Below, piece after piece: positions 34,633-42,561 of a stretch of 64,000 nucleotides of DNA (position 1 is the first letter of the stretch; every line of letters begins with the position of its first letter). The position numbers and the translations under genes were made by a program. Under the pieces are notes generated by a model. The model did not search any database. It was not told the DNA's origin and worked only from the letters and a program-made list of their open reading frames with translations. The stretch covers positions 372,001-436,000 of the forward strand of contig NZ_BTFW01000001.1 in assembly GCF_033242265.1 (NCBI RefSeq). Direction: 5' to 3'. This DNA comes from Novosphingobium sp. IK01 (GTDB taxonomy: Bacteria; Pseudomonadota; Alphaproteobacteria; Sphingomonadales; Sphingomonadaceae).

Positions 34633-36215
34633 GTTGTCTGTCCTGCTGCGATCATTTGGGGTTTGACCATCCATTCGCGGCCCTTGAGCATCCCGTGCCA
34701 GTAGACCGGGGGCAGGATCGTATCCTTGAGCAGCCAGGCCAGGCGCGAGGGGCGGGTGCCGTCGATCAGCCAGCGCGGGAACGTGGGCAGCAGCTTGCCG
34801 CCATAGCCGAATTCGGCCAGCACGATCTTCCCGGCCTCGACCGTCAGCGGGCAACTGCCATAGCCGTTGTACGTGGCGACCGGGGGCTTGCCGTCGAGCG
34901 CGGCAAGGGCATTGACCGCGACGATGGGAGCCTGCTTGCGGGCGGCGGCGGCGGTCTTGGCGTTGGAGGCCGAGCAACTGTCGCCCAGCGCGAAGATTTC
35001 GGGGTAGCGGGGGTGGCGCAAGGTCGCCTCGTCGACTTCGACGAAGCCCGAGGGCGCGGCCAGCGGGCTGGTGCGGATGAATTCGGGCGCGACCTGGGGC
35101 GGCACGACGTGGATCATGTCGAACCGTTCGGCCACGCGCCTCGTGCCTTCGCCGTCGCTGCGCTCGAAGATCGCGGTCTGGGCAGGGCCGTCGATCTCGA
35201 CCAGCTTCGATCCGAAGGCCAGGTCGATGCCATAGCGTTCGACATAGGCCATCAGCGGGGGCACGTAAGTCGGCACGCCGAACAGCGCGGTGCCAGCGGT
35301 GTGGAACTGCACGTTGGTGCGCGCGAGCATGCCCATGCGCTCCCAGCGGTGGCACGAGAGATACATCGCCTTTTGCGGGGCGCCCGCGCACTTGATCGGC
35401 ATCACGGGCTGGGTGAACAGCGCGCGGCCGCCGGAAAACTGCTGGACCAGCCGGTTGGTATAGGGCGCCAGATCGAAGCGGTAGTTGGAGGTGACGCCGT
35501 TCTGGCCGAGCGTTTCGGTCAGGCCGGGGATGGCGCCCCAGTCGAGCGAGATGCCCGGACAGACGATCAGCACCTGATAGCCGATGCGGCGGCCGTCGCC
35601 GAGCGTGACCTGCCGTTCCTCGGGATGGAATTCGGCGGCCGATTCCCGGATCCAGCGCGCGCCGCGCGGGATGAGGTCGGCCTGGGCGCGGCGGGTGAAG
35701 TCGGGTCCGAAGATGCCCGCGCCGACCATGGTCCAGCCCGGCTGGTAGTAATGCATTTCGGACGGGTCGAGGATGGTCAGGCGGATGCCGCGCCGGCGCT
35801 TGAGGATGCTGGCCGCCGTGGCGATGCCCGCGCTGCCGCCGCCCACGATCAGGACGTCGCAGGTGTCCGCCTCGGCCGGGTCATCCAGAAGCCCGGCCAT
35901 CTGCGCCAGCTTTTCGGCCCGTGCGCCCGAGCGGCAATAGGCCAGCGTCGGGGCGGGCAGGGTTTCGAGCGCGCTGCGCATGGCGCTGGCATTCGCGTCG
36001 GTCAGCGCGCCTGAAATGGCGGGAATATAGGCGAAGGCCAGGCCCGCGGCCTGCGCTGCGGCGCGGATGTCGTCGGCGCTGGGCTGGTCGGGGCTTTCCT
36101 CGTCGGGGCGGTTGCAGATGATCGACCGATAGCCCGACCGGGCGACCCGGGCGATATCGTCCACTGTCAGCTGGGGGGCAACGGAAAGGCGCGGCGTCAG
36201 GGGTTTGATGACCAA
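34629..36215 (-). CDS. BLH-domain/sulfide:quinone reductase fusion
   Basis: A 528-residue two-part enzyme. Residues 1-115 are a phosphatase-like BLH/DUF442 domain (LSVAPQLTVDDIARVARSGY, RSIICNRPDEE; CRSGARAEKLAQM). Residues 118-528 are an FAD-dependent sulfide:quinone oxidoreductase (CDVLIVGGGSAGIATAASIL; YYQPGWTMVGAG; MPIKCAGAPQKAMYL; FALGDSCSASNAKTAAAARK), with cysteines in VCPG and PIKCAGAP as candidate redox centres. It oxidises sulfide to persulfide and feeds electrons to quinone. It lies between the YeeE-type genes and tauE in the BigR regulon. Confidence 0.9.
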   Translation of the reverse strand: MVIKPLTPRLSVAPQLTVDDIARVARSGYRSIICNRPDEESPDQPSADDIRAAAQAAGLAFAYIPAISGALTDANASAMRSALETLPAPTLAYCRSGARAEKLAQMAGLLDDPAEADTCDVLIVGGGSAGIATAASILKRRRGIRLTILDPSEMHYYQPGWTMVGAGIFGPDFTRRAQADLIPRGARWIRESAAEFHPEERQVTLGDGRRIGYQVLIVCPGISLDWGAIPGLTETLGQNGVTSNYRFDLAPYTNRLVQQFSGGRALFTQPVMPIKCAGAPQKAMYLSCHRWERMGMLARTNVQFHTAGTALFGVPTYVPPLMAYVERYGIDLAFGSKLVEIDGPAQTAIFERSDGEGTRRVAERFDMIHVVPPQVAPEFIRTSPLAAPSGFVEVDEATLRHPRYPEIFALGDSCSASNAKTAAAARKQAPIVAVNALAALDGKPPVATYNGYGSCPLTVEAGKIVLAEFGYGGKLLPTFPRWLIDGTRPSRLAWLLKDTILPPVYWHGMLKGREWMVKPQMIAAGQTT

Positions 36216-36249
36216 GGGGGGGCTCCTTTATGGCATCGTGGAATGGGGG

Positions 36250-36705
36250 TCAGCGTGTCGCCATGCGGTGGAGGACCATGCCGCCAAGCATGGCCAGCAC
36301 GAAGGGAACGGCAGAGGCCGGGGCGAGCGAGAGGCTGGCGATCGCGGGCCCCGGACACAGGCCGCCAAGGCCCCAGCCGATGCCGAACAGGATCGCACCG
36401 AGCGCCAGCTTGCCGTCGAGCGTGCGGGTCTCGGGAAGGTGGAAGGCGCTGTCGGCCAGCGGGCGTTCGAGCCGCAGGCGGATGCGCCAGGCCAGCGCCA
36501 TGGGAAGGATCGCGCCGCCCATCACGAAGGCCAGCGTCGGGTCCCATGGGCCGAGCAGGTCGAGGAAGGCGCGCACGCGGGCCGGATCGGCCATGCCCGA
36601 GACGACCAGCCCGGCGCCGAACAGCGTGCCCGACAGCAAAGCGAGGAAAGTGCGCGTGGTATTGCCCATCTGACCGCCCTTCGTGGTGTTTTCAGGGTTG
36701 CTCAT
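36250..36705 (-). CDS. YeeE/YedE-family membrane protein, second half (PmpB-like)
   Basis: A 151-residue membrane protein with four helices and the conserved GIGWGLGGLCPGPAIASLSL, which carries the Cys of YeeE/YedE (thiosulfate/persulfide uptake) proteins. Two starts are possible; ATG 36705 is chosen because it overlaps the stop of the preceding half (TAATG) and has GGAG. With its partner it would make a full YeeE-like pore encoded as two proteins, as in known pmpAB pairs. Confidence 0.85.
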   Translation of the reverse strand: MSNPENTTKGGQMGNTTRTFLALLSGTLFGAGLVVSGMADPARVRAFLDLLGPWDPTLAFVMGGAILPMALAWRIRLRLERPLADSAFHLPETRTLDGKLALGAILFGIGWGLGGLCPGPAIASLSLAPASAVPFVLAMLGGMVLHRMATR

Positions 36706-37181
36706 TACAGGGCTCCCGTCAGGCGCAGGACGGCGACCGTGGCAAAGCCGCTGGCCATGAACAGCCCGGTCGCCACCATCGAGCGGCGCGACAGGCGCGA
36801 AAGGCCGCACACGCCATGGCCGCTCGTGCAGCCCGACCCCAGCCGCGTGCCGAACCCGACGATCAGGCCCGCCACGATGAGCGTGGGCGTGGCCGGAAAG
36901 GTCGCGCTCACGCCGCCCGTGATCAGGCTGACGACCAGCGCGCCGAGTGGCAGGCCGAGGATGAAGGCCAGGGCCGTGCTGCGCGGCGCGCCACTTTGGG
37001 CGATACCGGCTGCCCGCGCGGCAAGGCCGCTTACCCCGGCGATCCGGCCCAGCGCGAGCAGCATGATCGCGGCGGCCAGGCCGATCATGATCCCGCCGGT
37101 CAGCCCGGCGCCCGGCTGGGCATGGGGGAAGGCTTTGGTGAAAGCCTGGCCCAGCGCCGTGCAGAAGGCAGGCGCGCTCAC
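36705..37181 (-). CDS. YeeE/YedE-family membrane protein, first half (PmpA-like)
   Basis: A 158-residue membrane protein. The conserved signature [20 protein letters not shown], with two Cys, marks the YeeE/YedE transporter fold. It probably moves a reduced sulfur species together with the following protein. The start overlaps the persulfide dioxygenase stop by 4 bp. Confidence 0.85.
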   Translation of the reverse strand: MSAPAFCTALGQAFTKAFPHAQPGAGLTGGIMIGLAAAIMLLALGRIAGVSGLAARAAGIAQSGAPRSTALAFILGLPLGALVVSLITGGVSATFPATPTLIVAGLIVGFGTRLGSGCTSGHGVCGLSRLSRRSMVATGLFMASGFATVAVLRLTGAL

Positions 37182-38161
37182 AGCTGGTTGACCGGGATCT
37201 TGAGGTAGACGACGCCGTTGTCCTCGGCGGGCGGGAGGTGCCCTGCGCGCATGTTCACCTGCACCGAAGGCAGGATCAGGCGCGGCACGGCCAGCGTGCG
37301 GTCGCGGCCTTCGCGCATGGCGACGAAGGCGTCCTCGTCGATCCCGTCATGGGCATGGACATTGGCGCGGCGCTGGTCGGCCACGGTGGTTTCCCAGGCG
37401 TAGTGGTCGCGCCCTTCGGGCAGGTAGTCGTGGCACATGAACAGCCGGGTTTCGCCCGGCAGTTCGAGGATGCGGCGCAGCGAGCGGAACAGGGTGCGCG
37501 CGTCGCCGCCGGGAAAGTCGGCGCGGGCGGTGCCATAGTCGGGCATGAACATGGTGTCGCCGACAAAGACCGCATCGCCGATCACATAGGCCACGCAGGC
37601 CGGTGTGTGGCCGGGCACATGAAGCACCGTGACCGGCAGTTCGCCGATCCGGAAGCTGTCGCCATCGGCCCACAGGCGGTCGAAGTCCGACCCGTCGCGC
37701 GCAAAGCCGGGTTCGGCGTTGAACAGGGTGCCGAAGGTCTTCTGCACTTCGCAGATATGCGCGCCGATGGCGATCTGGCCGCCCAGTTCCCGTTGCAGGA
37801 GGGGGGCTGCCGAGAGGTGGTCGGCATGGGCGTGGGTTTCGAGGTGCCAGTCGACGCTCAGGCCCAGCTCGGCGACATGGGCCAGAACCGGATCGACCGC
37901 CTCGCGCGAGGTGCGCCCCGAGGCGGGATCGTAGGAGAGCACGCTGTCGATGATGGCGGCCCGGCGCGTGTGGGGATCGTGGACGACATAGGTGACCGTG
38001 AAGGTCGGCATGTCGAAGAAAGCCTTGATGGCGGGCGTTCCCTGCTGCGCGGCGACGACTTGCGCACGGGCGCTGTCCAGAACCGGGTCTGGAACCTGTC
38101 CGGGGGAGTGGGGTTGGGCGTCGATCTGCGCGCCAGGCTGCGCGAGGGTGGGGTCCGGCAT
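37178..38161 (-). CDS. Persulfide dioxygenase (ETHE1/Blh type, metallo-beta-lactamase fold)
   Basis: A 327-residue hydrolase-fold iron enzyme that oxidises glutathione persulfide to sulfite. The metal motif [11 protein letters not shown] is present, followed by [40 protein letters not shown] and [19 protein letters not shown], which are ETHE1/Blh signatures. ATG 38161 has a strong AAAGGAGATT ribosome site. It is the first gene of a five-gene operon (dioxygenase, PmpA, PmpB, SQR, TauE) and is divergent from the peroxiredoxin/BigR pair. Confidence 0.92.
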   Translation of the reverse strand: MPDPTLAQPGAQIDAQPHSPGQVPDPVLDSARAQVVAAQQGTPAIKAFFDMPTFTVTYVVHDPHTRRAAIIDSVLSYDPASGRTSREAVDPVLAHVAELGLSVDWHLETHAHADHLSAAPLLQRELGGQIAIGAHICEVQKTFGTLFNAEPGFARDGSDFDRLWADGDSFRIGELPVTVLHVPGHTPACVAYVIGDAVFVGDTMFMPDYGTARADFPGGDARTLFRSLRRILELPGETRLFMCHDYLPEGRDHYAWETTVADQRRANVHAHDGIDEDAFVAMREGRDRTLAVPRLILPSVQVNMRAGHLPPAEDNGVVYLKIPVNQL

Positions 38162-38174
38162 GTGAATCTCCTTT

Positions 38175-38223
38175 GATTTCACATTTACAAGAAATCTGTA
38201 TTTATATAATCTGAAACCGTCAA
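38175..38223 (-). promoter_or_regulatory. Promoter and candidate BigR operator of the persulfide operon
   Basis: Minus strand TTGACG (38218-38223), a 17-bp spacer and TACAGA (38195-38200) make a sigma-70-type promoter. Overlapping its -10 and start is GATTTC-N10-GAAATC (38175-38196), a perfect 6-bp inverted repeat in an AT-rich block, which is where a BigR repressor would block transcription. The 135-bp divergent region also serves the peroxiredoxin/bigR genes. Confidence 0.6.
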
Positions 38224-38296
38224 GGGTTGGACATGGGGGCTTGCCTCGGACGCGGGGAGCTTGCCATGGGCCCGGCGGGCTTGCAGGGAGCGGGGC

Positions 38297-38947
38297 ATGG
38301 ATGTTGAAATGACCAAAGACGCGGCTTCTCTCAGAAGTGGCCAGATCCGGATCGGCGATCTGGCGCCCGATTTTCAGGCCCGCTCCACGCAAGGGCCATT
38401 CCAGCTTTCCGCCTTGCGCGGGCAATGGGTGCTCTTTTTCTCGCATCCGGCGGATTTCACCCCGGTGTGCAGCACCGAATTTGCCGAACTGGCCCGGCGC
38501 CAGGCCGATTTCGATGCGCTGGGGTGCAGGCTCGTCGGGCTCTCGGTCGACAGTCTCTATGCCCATTTCGCCTGGGTCCGCGCCTTGCGCGACCTGTTCG
38601 GTGTCGAGATCACGTTCCCGATCATCGAGGACCCGAGCATGGCAGTGGGCCGGGCCTATGGCATGATCGACGACACGTCGGCCGACAGCATGGCGATGCG
38701 CTCGACCTTCTTCATCGACCCGCGCGGCGTGGTGCGCGCCACGACCAGCTATCCGCACAATGTCGGCCGCTCGGTCGAGGAAATGCTGCGCCTGCTGCGC
38801 GCGTTGCAGCAGGTCGATGACGCCGATGTGCTGACCCCGGAAGGCTGGGCGGCGGGCGGGCGGCTGTTGCTGCCCGCGACGACCACCCCGGAGGGCGCTG
38901 CCGACTGGTTCTGCCGCTTCGAGGACAGCCCCGGGGATCGCCCGTGA
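38297..38947 (+). CDS. 1-Cys peroxiredoxin (Prx6-type)
   Basis: A 216-residue AhpC/TSA-family peroxidase. The peroxidatic Cys is in HPADFTPVCSTEFAELARRQ; the Prx6-like continuation VGLSVDSLYAHFAWVR and the C-terminal dimer domain (PEGWAAGGRLLLPATTTPEG) are present. ATG 38297 has GGGAGCGGGG before it; a TTG 36 bp upstream is less likely. It overlaps bigR by 4 bp, so the peroxidase and persulfide sensor are co-expressed. Confidence 0.9.
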   Translation: MDVEMTKDAASLRSGQIRIGDLAPDFQARSTQGPFQLSALRGQWVLFFSHPADFTPVCSTEFAELARRQADFDALGCRLVGLSVDSLYAHFAWVRALRDLFGVEITFPIIEDPSMAVGRAYGMIDDTSADSMAMRSTFFIDPRGVVRATTSYPHNVGRSVEEMLRLLRALQQVDDADVLTPEGWAAGGRLLLPATTTPEGAADWFCRFEDSPGDRP

Positions 38948-39360
38948 AGGCGCTTTACGAGGACCGCGAGCTTGCCGCTCTCGCTGCCGAGAAGATCAAG
39001 ATATTCGCCCAGCCCCAGCGCCTGATGATCCTCTCGTGCCTGTTGCGCGGGGAGCGCAATGTCGGCGACATCGCCGAGGCGACCGGCCTCGTGCAGCCCG
39101 CGCTCAGCCAGCAACTGGGCGAGTTGCGCCGCGCCGAACTCGTGCAGACGCGCAAGGAGGCCAAGCAGGTCTGGTATGCGCTGGCCGACGCCGATGTGGC
39201 TTCATGCGTGCGCACGATCGAGGCGATTTTCGGCGGGATCGGTCAAATTCCGGCCGCTGACGTTGCGCCGTCCGCGCGCGCGCCGGCTGGCGCCCCGTCC
39301 ACCGGTGCTTTTCCCGATGGTCCTCGCAATGGTGTGGCGGCCTTTGCCCGCATCCTGTGA
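38944..39360 (+). CDS. bigR: BigR-type ArsR-family persulfide sensor
   Basis: A 138-residue repressor with a winged helix (QRLMILSCLLRGERNVGDIA, EATGLVQPALSQQLGELRRA). Two cysteines, in LSCLLRGE and ASCVRTIEAIFG, sit at the positions of the BigR/SqrR redox pair, which forms a polysulfide bridge and releases DNA. It is divergent from a complete persulfide operon, and GTG 38944 overlaps the peroxiredoxin stop. A Pro/Ala-rich tail of about 35 residues follows the domain. Confidence 0.88.
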   Translation: MKALYEDRELAALAAEKIKIFAQPQRLMILSCLLRGERNVGDIAEATGLVQPALSQQLGELRRAELVQTRKEAKQVWYALADADVASCVRTIEAIFGGIGQIPAADVAPSARAPAGAPSTGAFPDGPRNGVAAFARIL

Positions 39361-39465
39361 CCCTGCATCCTGGAGCAGGGAAGCCTGACCGTATCACGCC
39401 TGCTGCTCGTCCGGGATGGCGCGTCCCGGAGTGGGTATGCGCGTAGTACCCGGATGGCCTGAAAT

Positions 39466-39502
39466 TATTACTGTTGACATTAAAAGTAATACTTAATACG
39501 AA
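39466..39502 (+). promoter_or_regulatory. Promoter with overlapping inverted repeat, upstream of ferredoxin
   Basis: TTGACA (39474-39479), a 17-bp spacer and TACGAA form a good sigma-70 promoter. The -35 hexamer lies inside a perfect 7-bp inverted repeat, TATTACT (39466-39472) and AGTAATA (39485-39491). A repressor binding there would block the promoter. It is the only strong signal in the 314-bp region between bigR and the ferredoxin gene; the leader to ATG 39675 would be about 165 bases. Confidence 0.55.
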
Positions 39503-39674
39503 TTCCATCCGTGGAAATCGAGCCTCCAGTCTGGTCCGTTAGCCTTGTCCGTTTCGGCATGAGGCTGCCGAACGCGCTTTTCCATCAACGTGACACGGCG
39601 TCGGCAGTGCGCGCGCCATGGGGCAGGCCGCCGCACGCGACCATCGCATGACCCATCGACGGAGAAATACCGGA

Positions 39675-40016
39675 ATGACCGTGAATTTGGAGCAGAACAG
39701 GATCAGCATTCACGTCACCGACGTCGCGGGGACGACCCGCGAGATCGCGGGTGATATCGGCACGTCCCTCATGGAAATCATCAAGGTCGCCGGGATCGAC
39801 GATATTCCCGCGTTTTGCGGTGGCGTGTGCTCGTGCGCGAGCTGCCATGTCGTGATCGCCCCGGATTTTGCCGGTCTGCTGCCCGCCATGTCGGAAGACG
39901 AAGCCGATCTGCTGGACGGTTCGGCCCATCGCGCCGAGGGCTCGCGCCTGTCGTGCCAGGTCAAGGCGTCGAGCGAACTGGATGGCCTGTGCCTGACCAT
40001 CGCGCCTCAGGAGTGA
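39675..40016 (+). CDS. [2Fe-2S] ferredoxin, adrenodoxin type
   Basis: A 113-residue electron carrier. Cluster ligands are in FCGGVCSCASCHVVI (C-x5-C-x2-C with an extra Cys inside) and the fourth Cys in SRLSCQVKASSELDGL. Such ferredoxins feed P450s, Rieske oxygenases or cluster assembly. ATG 39675 has a GGAGAAATACCGG leader. No P450 or reductase gene is nearby, so the partner is elsewhere. The next gene starts about 150 bp downstream. Confidence 0.92.
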   Translation: MTVNLEQNRISIHVTDVAGTTREIAGDIGTSLMEIIKVAGIDDIPAFCGGVCSCASCHVVIAPDFAGLLPAMSEDEADLLDGSAHRAEGSRLSCQVKASSELDGLCLTIAPQE

Positions 40017-40169
40017 TCAGGCCAGAAATGATCCGGCACGACTGATCGAAAACGGCGGGAAGGAAGCGCGAACCCGGGAATGCCATGAGGGTTTTCTTTT
40101 CCGCCACGCCGTTCAAGGAGCGACTGTTGTGAAGCAATCCCGTTTACGCCGACTTGTCCGGGGCGCCAA

Positions 40170-41135
40170 ATGAAGCGCGGGGGGCGTGTGAGGGGGCTGA
40201 CCCTGTCGTTGCTGCCACTGGCTGCGGCCTGTCTGGCCGGGGAGGGGGCGCAGGCCGCAGGCGGAACGCAGGCCGGAGAACCGGTGTTCGATCCGCCTGC
40301 TCCCGTGGCATGGCCGGCCTTTGCCCCCTGGATCGACGGGACGGGCGCGAGCGAGCCTGAAACCCAGGTCCAGATGATCGACCCGGACACCGCCGTGATC
40401 CGCCAGTCGGTGCGCACCAATTTCGAGGCGCCGTTTCTCTACCTGCTGTTCGGTCGCGACCGCGTGGTGCTGTTCGATACCGGCGCAGGGGGGCTCAAGG
40501 TTCGCCCCACGGTCGACCGGCTGATCGCGCAATGGCGCGAACGCCATCAGGGGCGCCCGATCCGGCTTCTGGTCGCCCATACGCATGGGCACGGCGATCA
40601 TCATGCCGGAGACGCGGAATTCGCGGATCGGCCCGATACGACGGTTGTCGGGCTCGGGCCGGAGCAGGTCGCGGCGGCGTTCGGCATCGCGCACTGGCCC
40701 GAGGGGATCGGCCATCTCGATCTGGGGGGCAGGGTGCTCGACATCATCCCCACACCGGGTCACGAGCCAGCCCATATCATGGTCTATGATGCCATAACGC
40801 AGCTCCTCTTGTCGGGGGACATGCTCTATCCGGGGCGCCTCTATATCCCTGCCGGGCACTTCGACGAATTTCGTGCCAGTGCCGACCGGCTGGCGGCCTT
40901 TGCCGACACGCATCCGATCCGCGCCTTGCTGGGCACGCATATCGAAATGACGCGCACACCGGGGCAGGACTATCCGATGGAGGCTTCCAGCCATCCCGAG
41001 GAGCGGGCGCTGCCGCTTTCTCCTTCGGTTATCAAGGAATTGCAGGGCGCACTTGCCACTGCATCCTCGCCTCCGGCGATCGACCGTCATGCCGATTTCA
41101 TCATCTATCCGCTTCCGCCGCGTCCTGCGCGATGA
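40170..41135 (+). CDS. Exported metallo-beta-lactamase-fold hydrolase
   Basis: A 321-residue protein with a signal peptide (LTLSLLPLAAACLAGEGAQA). The metal motif HTHGHGDHHAG is followed by IIPTPGHEPAHIMVYD and LLLSGDMLYPGRLYIP. The overall order is that of class B/MBL-fold hydrolases of unknown periplasmic substrate; some relatives are lactonases. It is not a typical carbapenemase: the spacing and C-terminal GTHIEMTR differ. Probably monocistronic or read with ferredoxin. Confidence 0.85.
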   Translation: MKRGGRVRGLTLSLLPLAAACLAGEGAQAAGGTQAGEPVFDPPAPVAWPAFAPWIDGTGASEPETQVQMIDPDTAVIRQSVRTNFEAPFLYLLFGRDRVVLFDTGAGGLKVRPTVDRLIAQWRERHQGRPIRLLVAHTHGHGDHHAGDAEFADRPDTTVVGLGPEQVAAAFGIAHWPEGIGHLDLGGRVLDIIPTPGHEPAHIMVYDAITQLLLSGDMLYPGRLYIPAGHFDEFRASADRLAAFADTHPIRALLGTHIEMTRTPGQDYPMEASSHPEERALPLSPSVIKELQGALATASSPPAIDRHADFIIYPLPPRPAR

Positions 41136-41230
41136 GGCAGGACGCAATTGCGGCATGATGGCGTCATGAACCGCTCCGGGGCTTGCCCCCCGCCCGATCG
41201 GGCGAGGGGCTGGCCGTCATGGGTGGCCTC

Positions 41231-42064
41231 TCACTGCCCGGAGAACATGGTTCGGGTGCGACCACCCACCCAGACCTGACCGCTCGCATCCTGCGACACC
41301 TGGACCCGGCCCATGCGACCCAACCGCGTGCCTTGCGCCGCCACGTAGGCACCGCGTGCCCGCCCGCTGGCAAACAGCCATTGCCCGACCGAGGCATTGA
41401 GGCTGCCGGTGACGGGGTCTTCGATCAGGGCGCCGTCCTGTCCCGAGAAGATCGCGCGCAGTTCGAACGCGGTCTCGCTTTCCGGGGCATGGGGGCCGAC
41501 AAGGCCGATGTCGATCCGCTCCGGGTGGTGCCGGGCCGGTTCGACGGCGAGGACCGCTTCTGCCGAGGGCAGCAGGACGGCCAGCCAGCCCGGACCATTG
41601 TCGACCCACTGCGCGGCGGTGATCATCGCGCGGTCGATGCGCAGGACTTGCGCGGCGCGGACGATGTCCGCCTCGCGCGGCTCGCCCGCGCGGATCAGGG
41701 GCGGGGCGGCAAAAGCGAGGGTCTCGCCGCCCTGACGGATCTCGACCAGCCCCGCGCCGCATTCCTGCACGATCACGCCTGAGCGCCTGGGCACGCCGCC
41801 CGCTTCGAGCCAGGCATGGCAGGTGCCCAGCGTCGGGTGTCCCGCAAAGGGCAGTTCATGCGAGAGCGTGAAGATCCGCACCCGGTAATCGGCCTCGCTG
41901 CGGGTTGGCGGCAGGAGAAAGGTGGTTTCCGACAGGTTCAGCCAGCGCGTGATGCGCTGCATCTCTTCGGTTGTCAGGTCTTCCGCCCCGGCGATCACGG
42001 CGAGCGGATTGCCCGTGAAGGGATCGGTGCCGAAAACGTCGACGAGCTTGAAAGGGCGGTTCAT
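41231..42064 (-). CDS. PhzF-family epimerase/isomerase
   Basis: A 277-residue PhzF-fold protein. The family start FKLVDVFGTDPFTGNPLAVI is clear, as are the active-site region LNLSETTFLLPP (with Glu), IFTLSHELPFAGHPTLGTCH and EDPVTGSLNASVGQWL. The family catalyses isomerisations; no phenazine genes are present, so this is a generic member. It is on the same strand as the UrcA gene 28 bp upstream and probably shares its transcript and MocR control. Confidence 0.93.
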   Translation of the reverse strand: MNRPFKLVDVFGTDPFTGNPLAVIAGAEDLTTEEMQRITRWLNLSETTFLLPPTRSEADYRVRIFTLSHELPFAGHPTLGTCHAWLEAGGVPRRSGVIVQECGAGLVEIRQGGETLAFAAPPLIRAGEPREADIVRAAQVLRIDRAMITAAQWVDNGPGWLAVLLPSAEAVLAVEPARHHPERIDIGLVGPHAPESETAFELRAIFSGQDGALIEDPVTGSLNASVGQWLFASGRARGAYVAAQGTRLGRMGRVQVSQDASGQVWVGGRTRTMFSGQ

Positions 42065-42092
42065 GGCATTGTCTCCGGATCAGGTCTGGCTT

Positions 42093-42446
42093 TCAAAGGC
42101 CCTGGTCGGCAGCGGCCCGGTTCAGCAGCGGATCGTTGATACGTGCGAGCGTCTTGATCATGCTCTCGTGCCAGCATGTCGAGGCCCGGACAGCCATTTT
42201 CACGTCGTGCAGGCTGGAATCGGGCGCACCGCACACCGCAAGCGCGGCGTCCCCGATCCGTGCCAGCGTCTTGCGCGCGGCCCGGATGGTGGCCGGATGC
42301 GTGTTCACGCCATGGAGCGTGATCGCATGGGTCTGGGCATCGGGCTTGTCCTGCGCGGCAGCCGGGGTGGCCAGCGCGACGCAGAGGGCGGCGGCCAGAG
42401 CCGCAGCGGGCGCGAGGGTGAGGGGGGTGCGGTACCTGAATGTCAT
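42093..42446 (-). CDS. UrcA-family exported protein
   Basis: A 117-residue protein with a signal peptide (LAPAAALAAALCVALATPAA). The body has the UrcA pattern: a valine/threonine-rich strand after the signal, AARKTLARIGDAALAVCG, and RASTCWHESMIKTLARINDP, with two Cys. UrcA proteins are frequent in Sphingomonadales and Caulobacter; the function is unknown. Confidence 0.85.
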   Translation of the reverse strand: MTFRYRTPLTLAPAAALAAALCVALATPAAAQDKPDAQTHAITLHGVNTHPATIRAARKTLARIGDAALAVCGAPDSSLHDVKMAVRASTCWHESMIKTLARINDPLLNRAAADQGL

Positions 42447-42502
42447 CTATGCCTCCTGTGTGGCATCCAGTGCCCGAAAGGCTCTGGCCATTACAGGGAC
42501 GG

Positions 42503-42546
42503 ATCGGTACAATTCAGAAAAACCGTACCGATGGGAATCACAGTAC
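42503..42546. promoter_or_regulatory. Iterated operator between urcA and MocR
   Basis: ATCGGTAC (42503-42510) and GTACCGAT (42525-42532) are a perfect 8-bp inverted repeat. A third GTAC lies at 42543-42546. The three GTAC cores start at 42507, 42525 and 42543, exactly 18 bp apart. MocR regulators often bind repeated half-sites of mixed orientation, so this is a strong candidate operator for the divergent regulator. Confidence 0.65.
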
Positions 42547-42561
42547 AGTGAGGTCATTATC

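Noticed and set aside
38261..38296. TTG start 36 bp upstream for the peroxiredoxin
   Set aside because: ATG 38297 has a better ribosome site and matches the family N-terminus.
40170..41135. Acquired carbapenemase-type metallo-beta-lactamase
   Set aside because: Motif spacing and C-terminus differ from class B enzymes; better called a generic MBL-fold hydrolase.
41231..42064. Phenazine biosynthesis locus because of PhzF
   Set aside because: No other phz genes are present; PhzF-like isomerases are common outside phenazine pathways.
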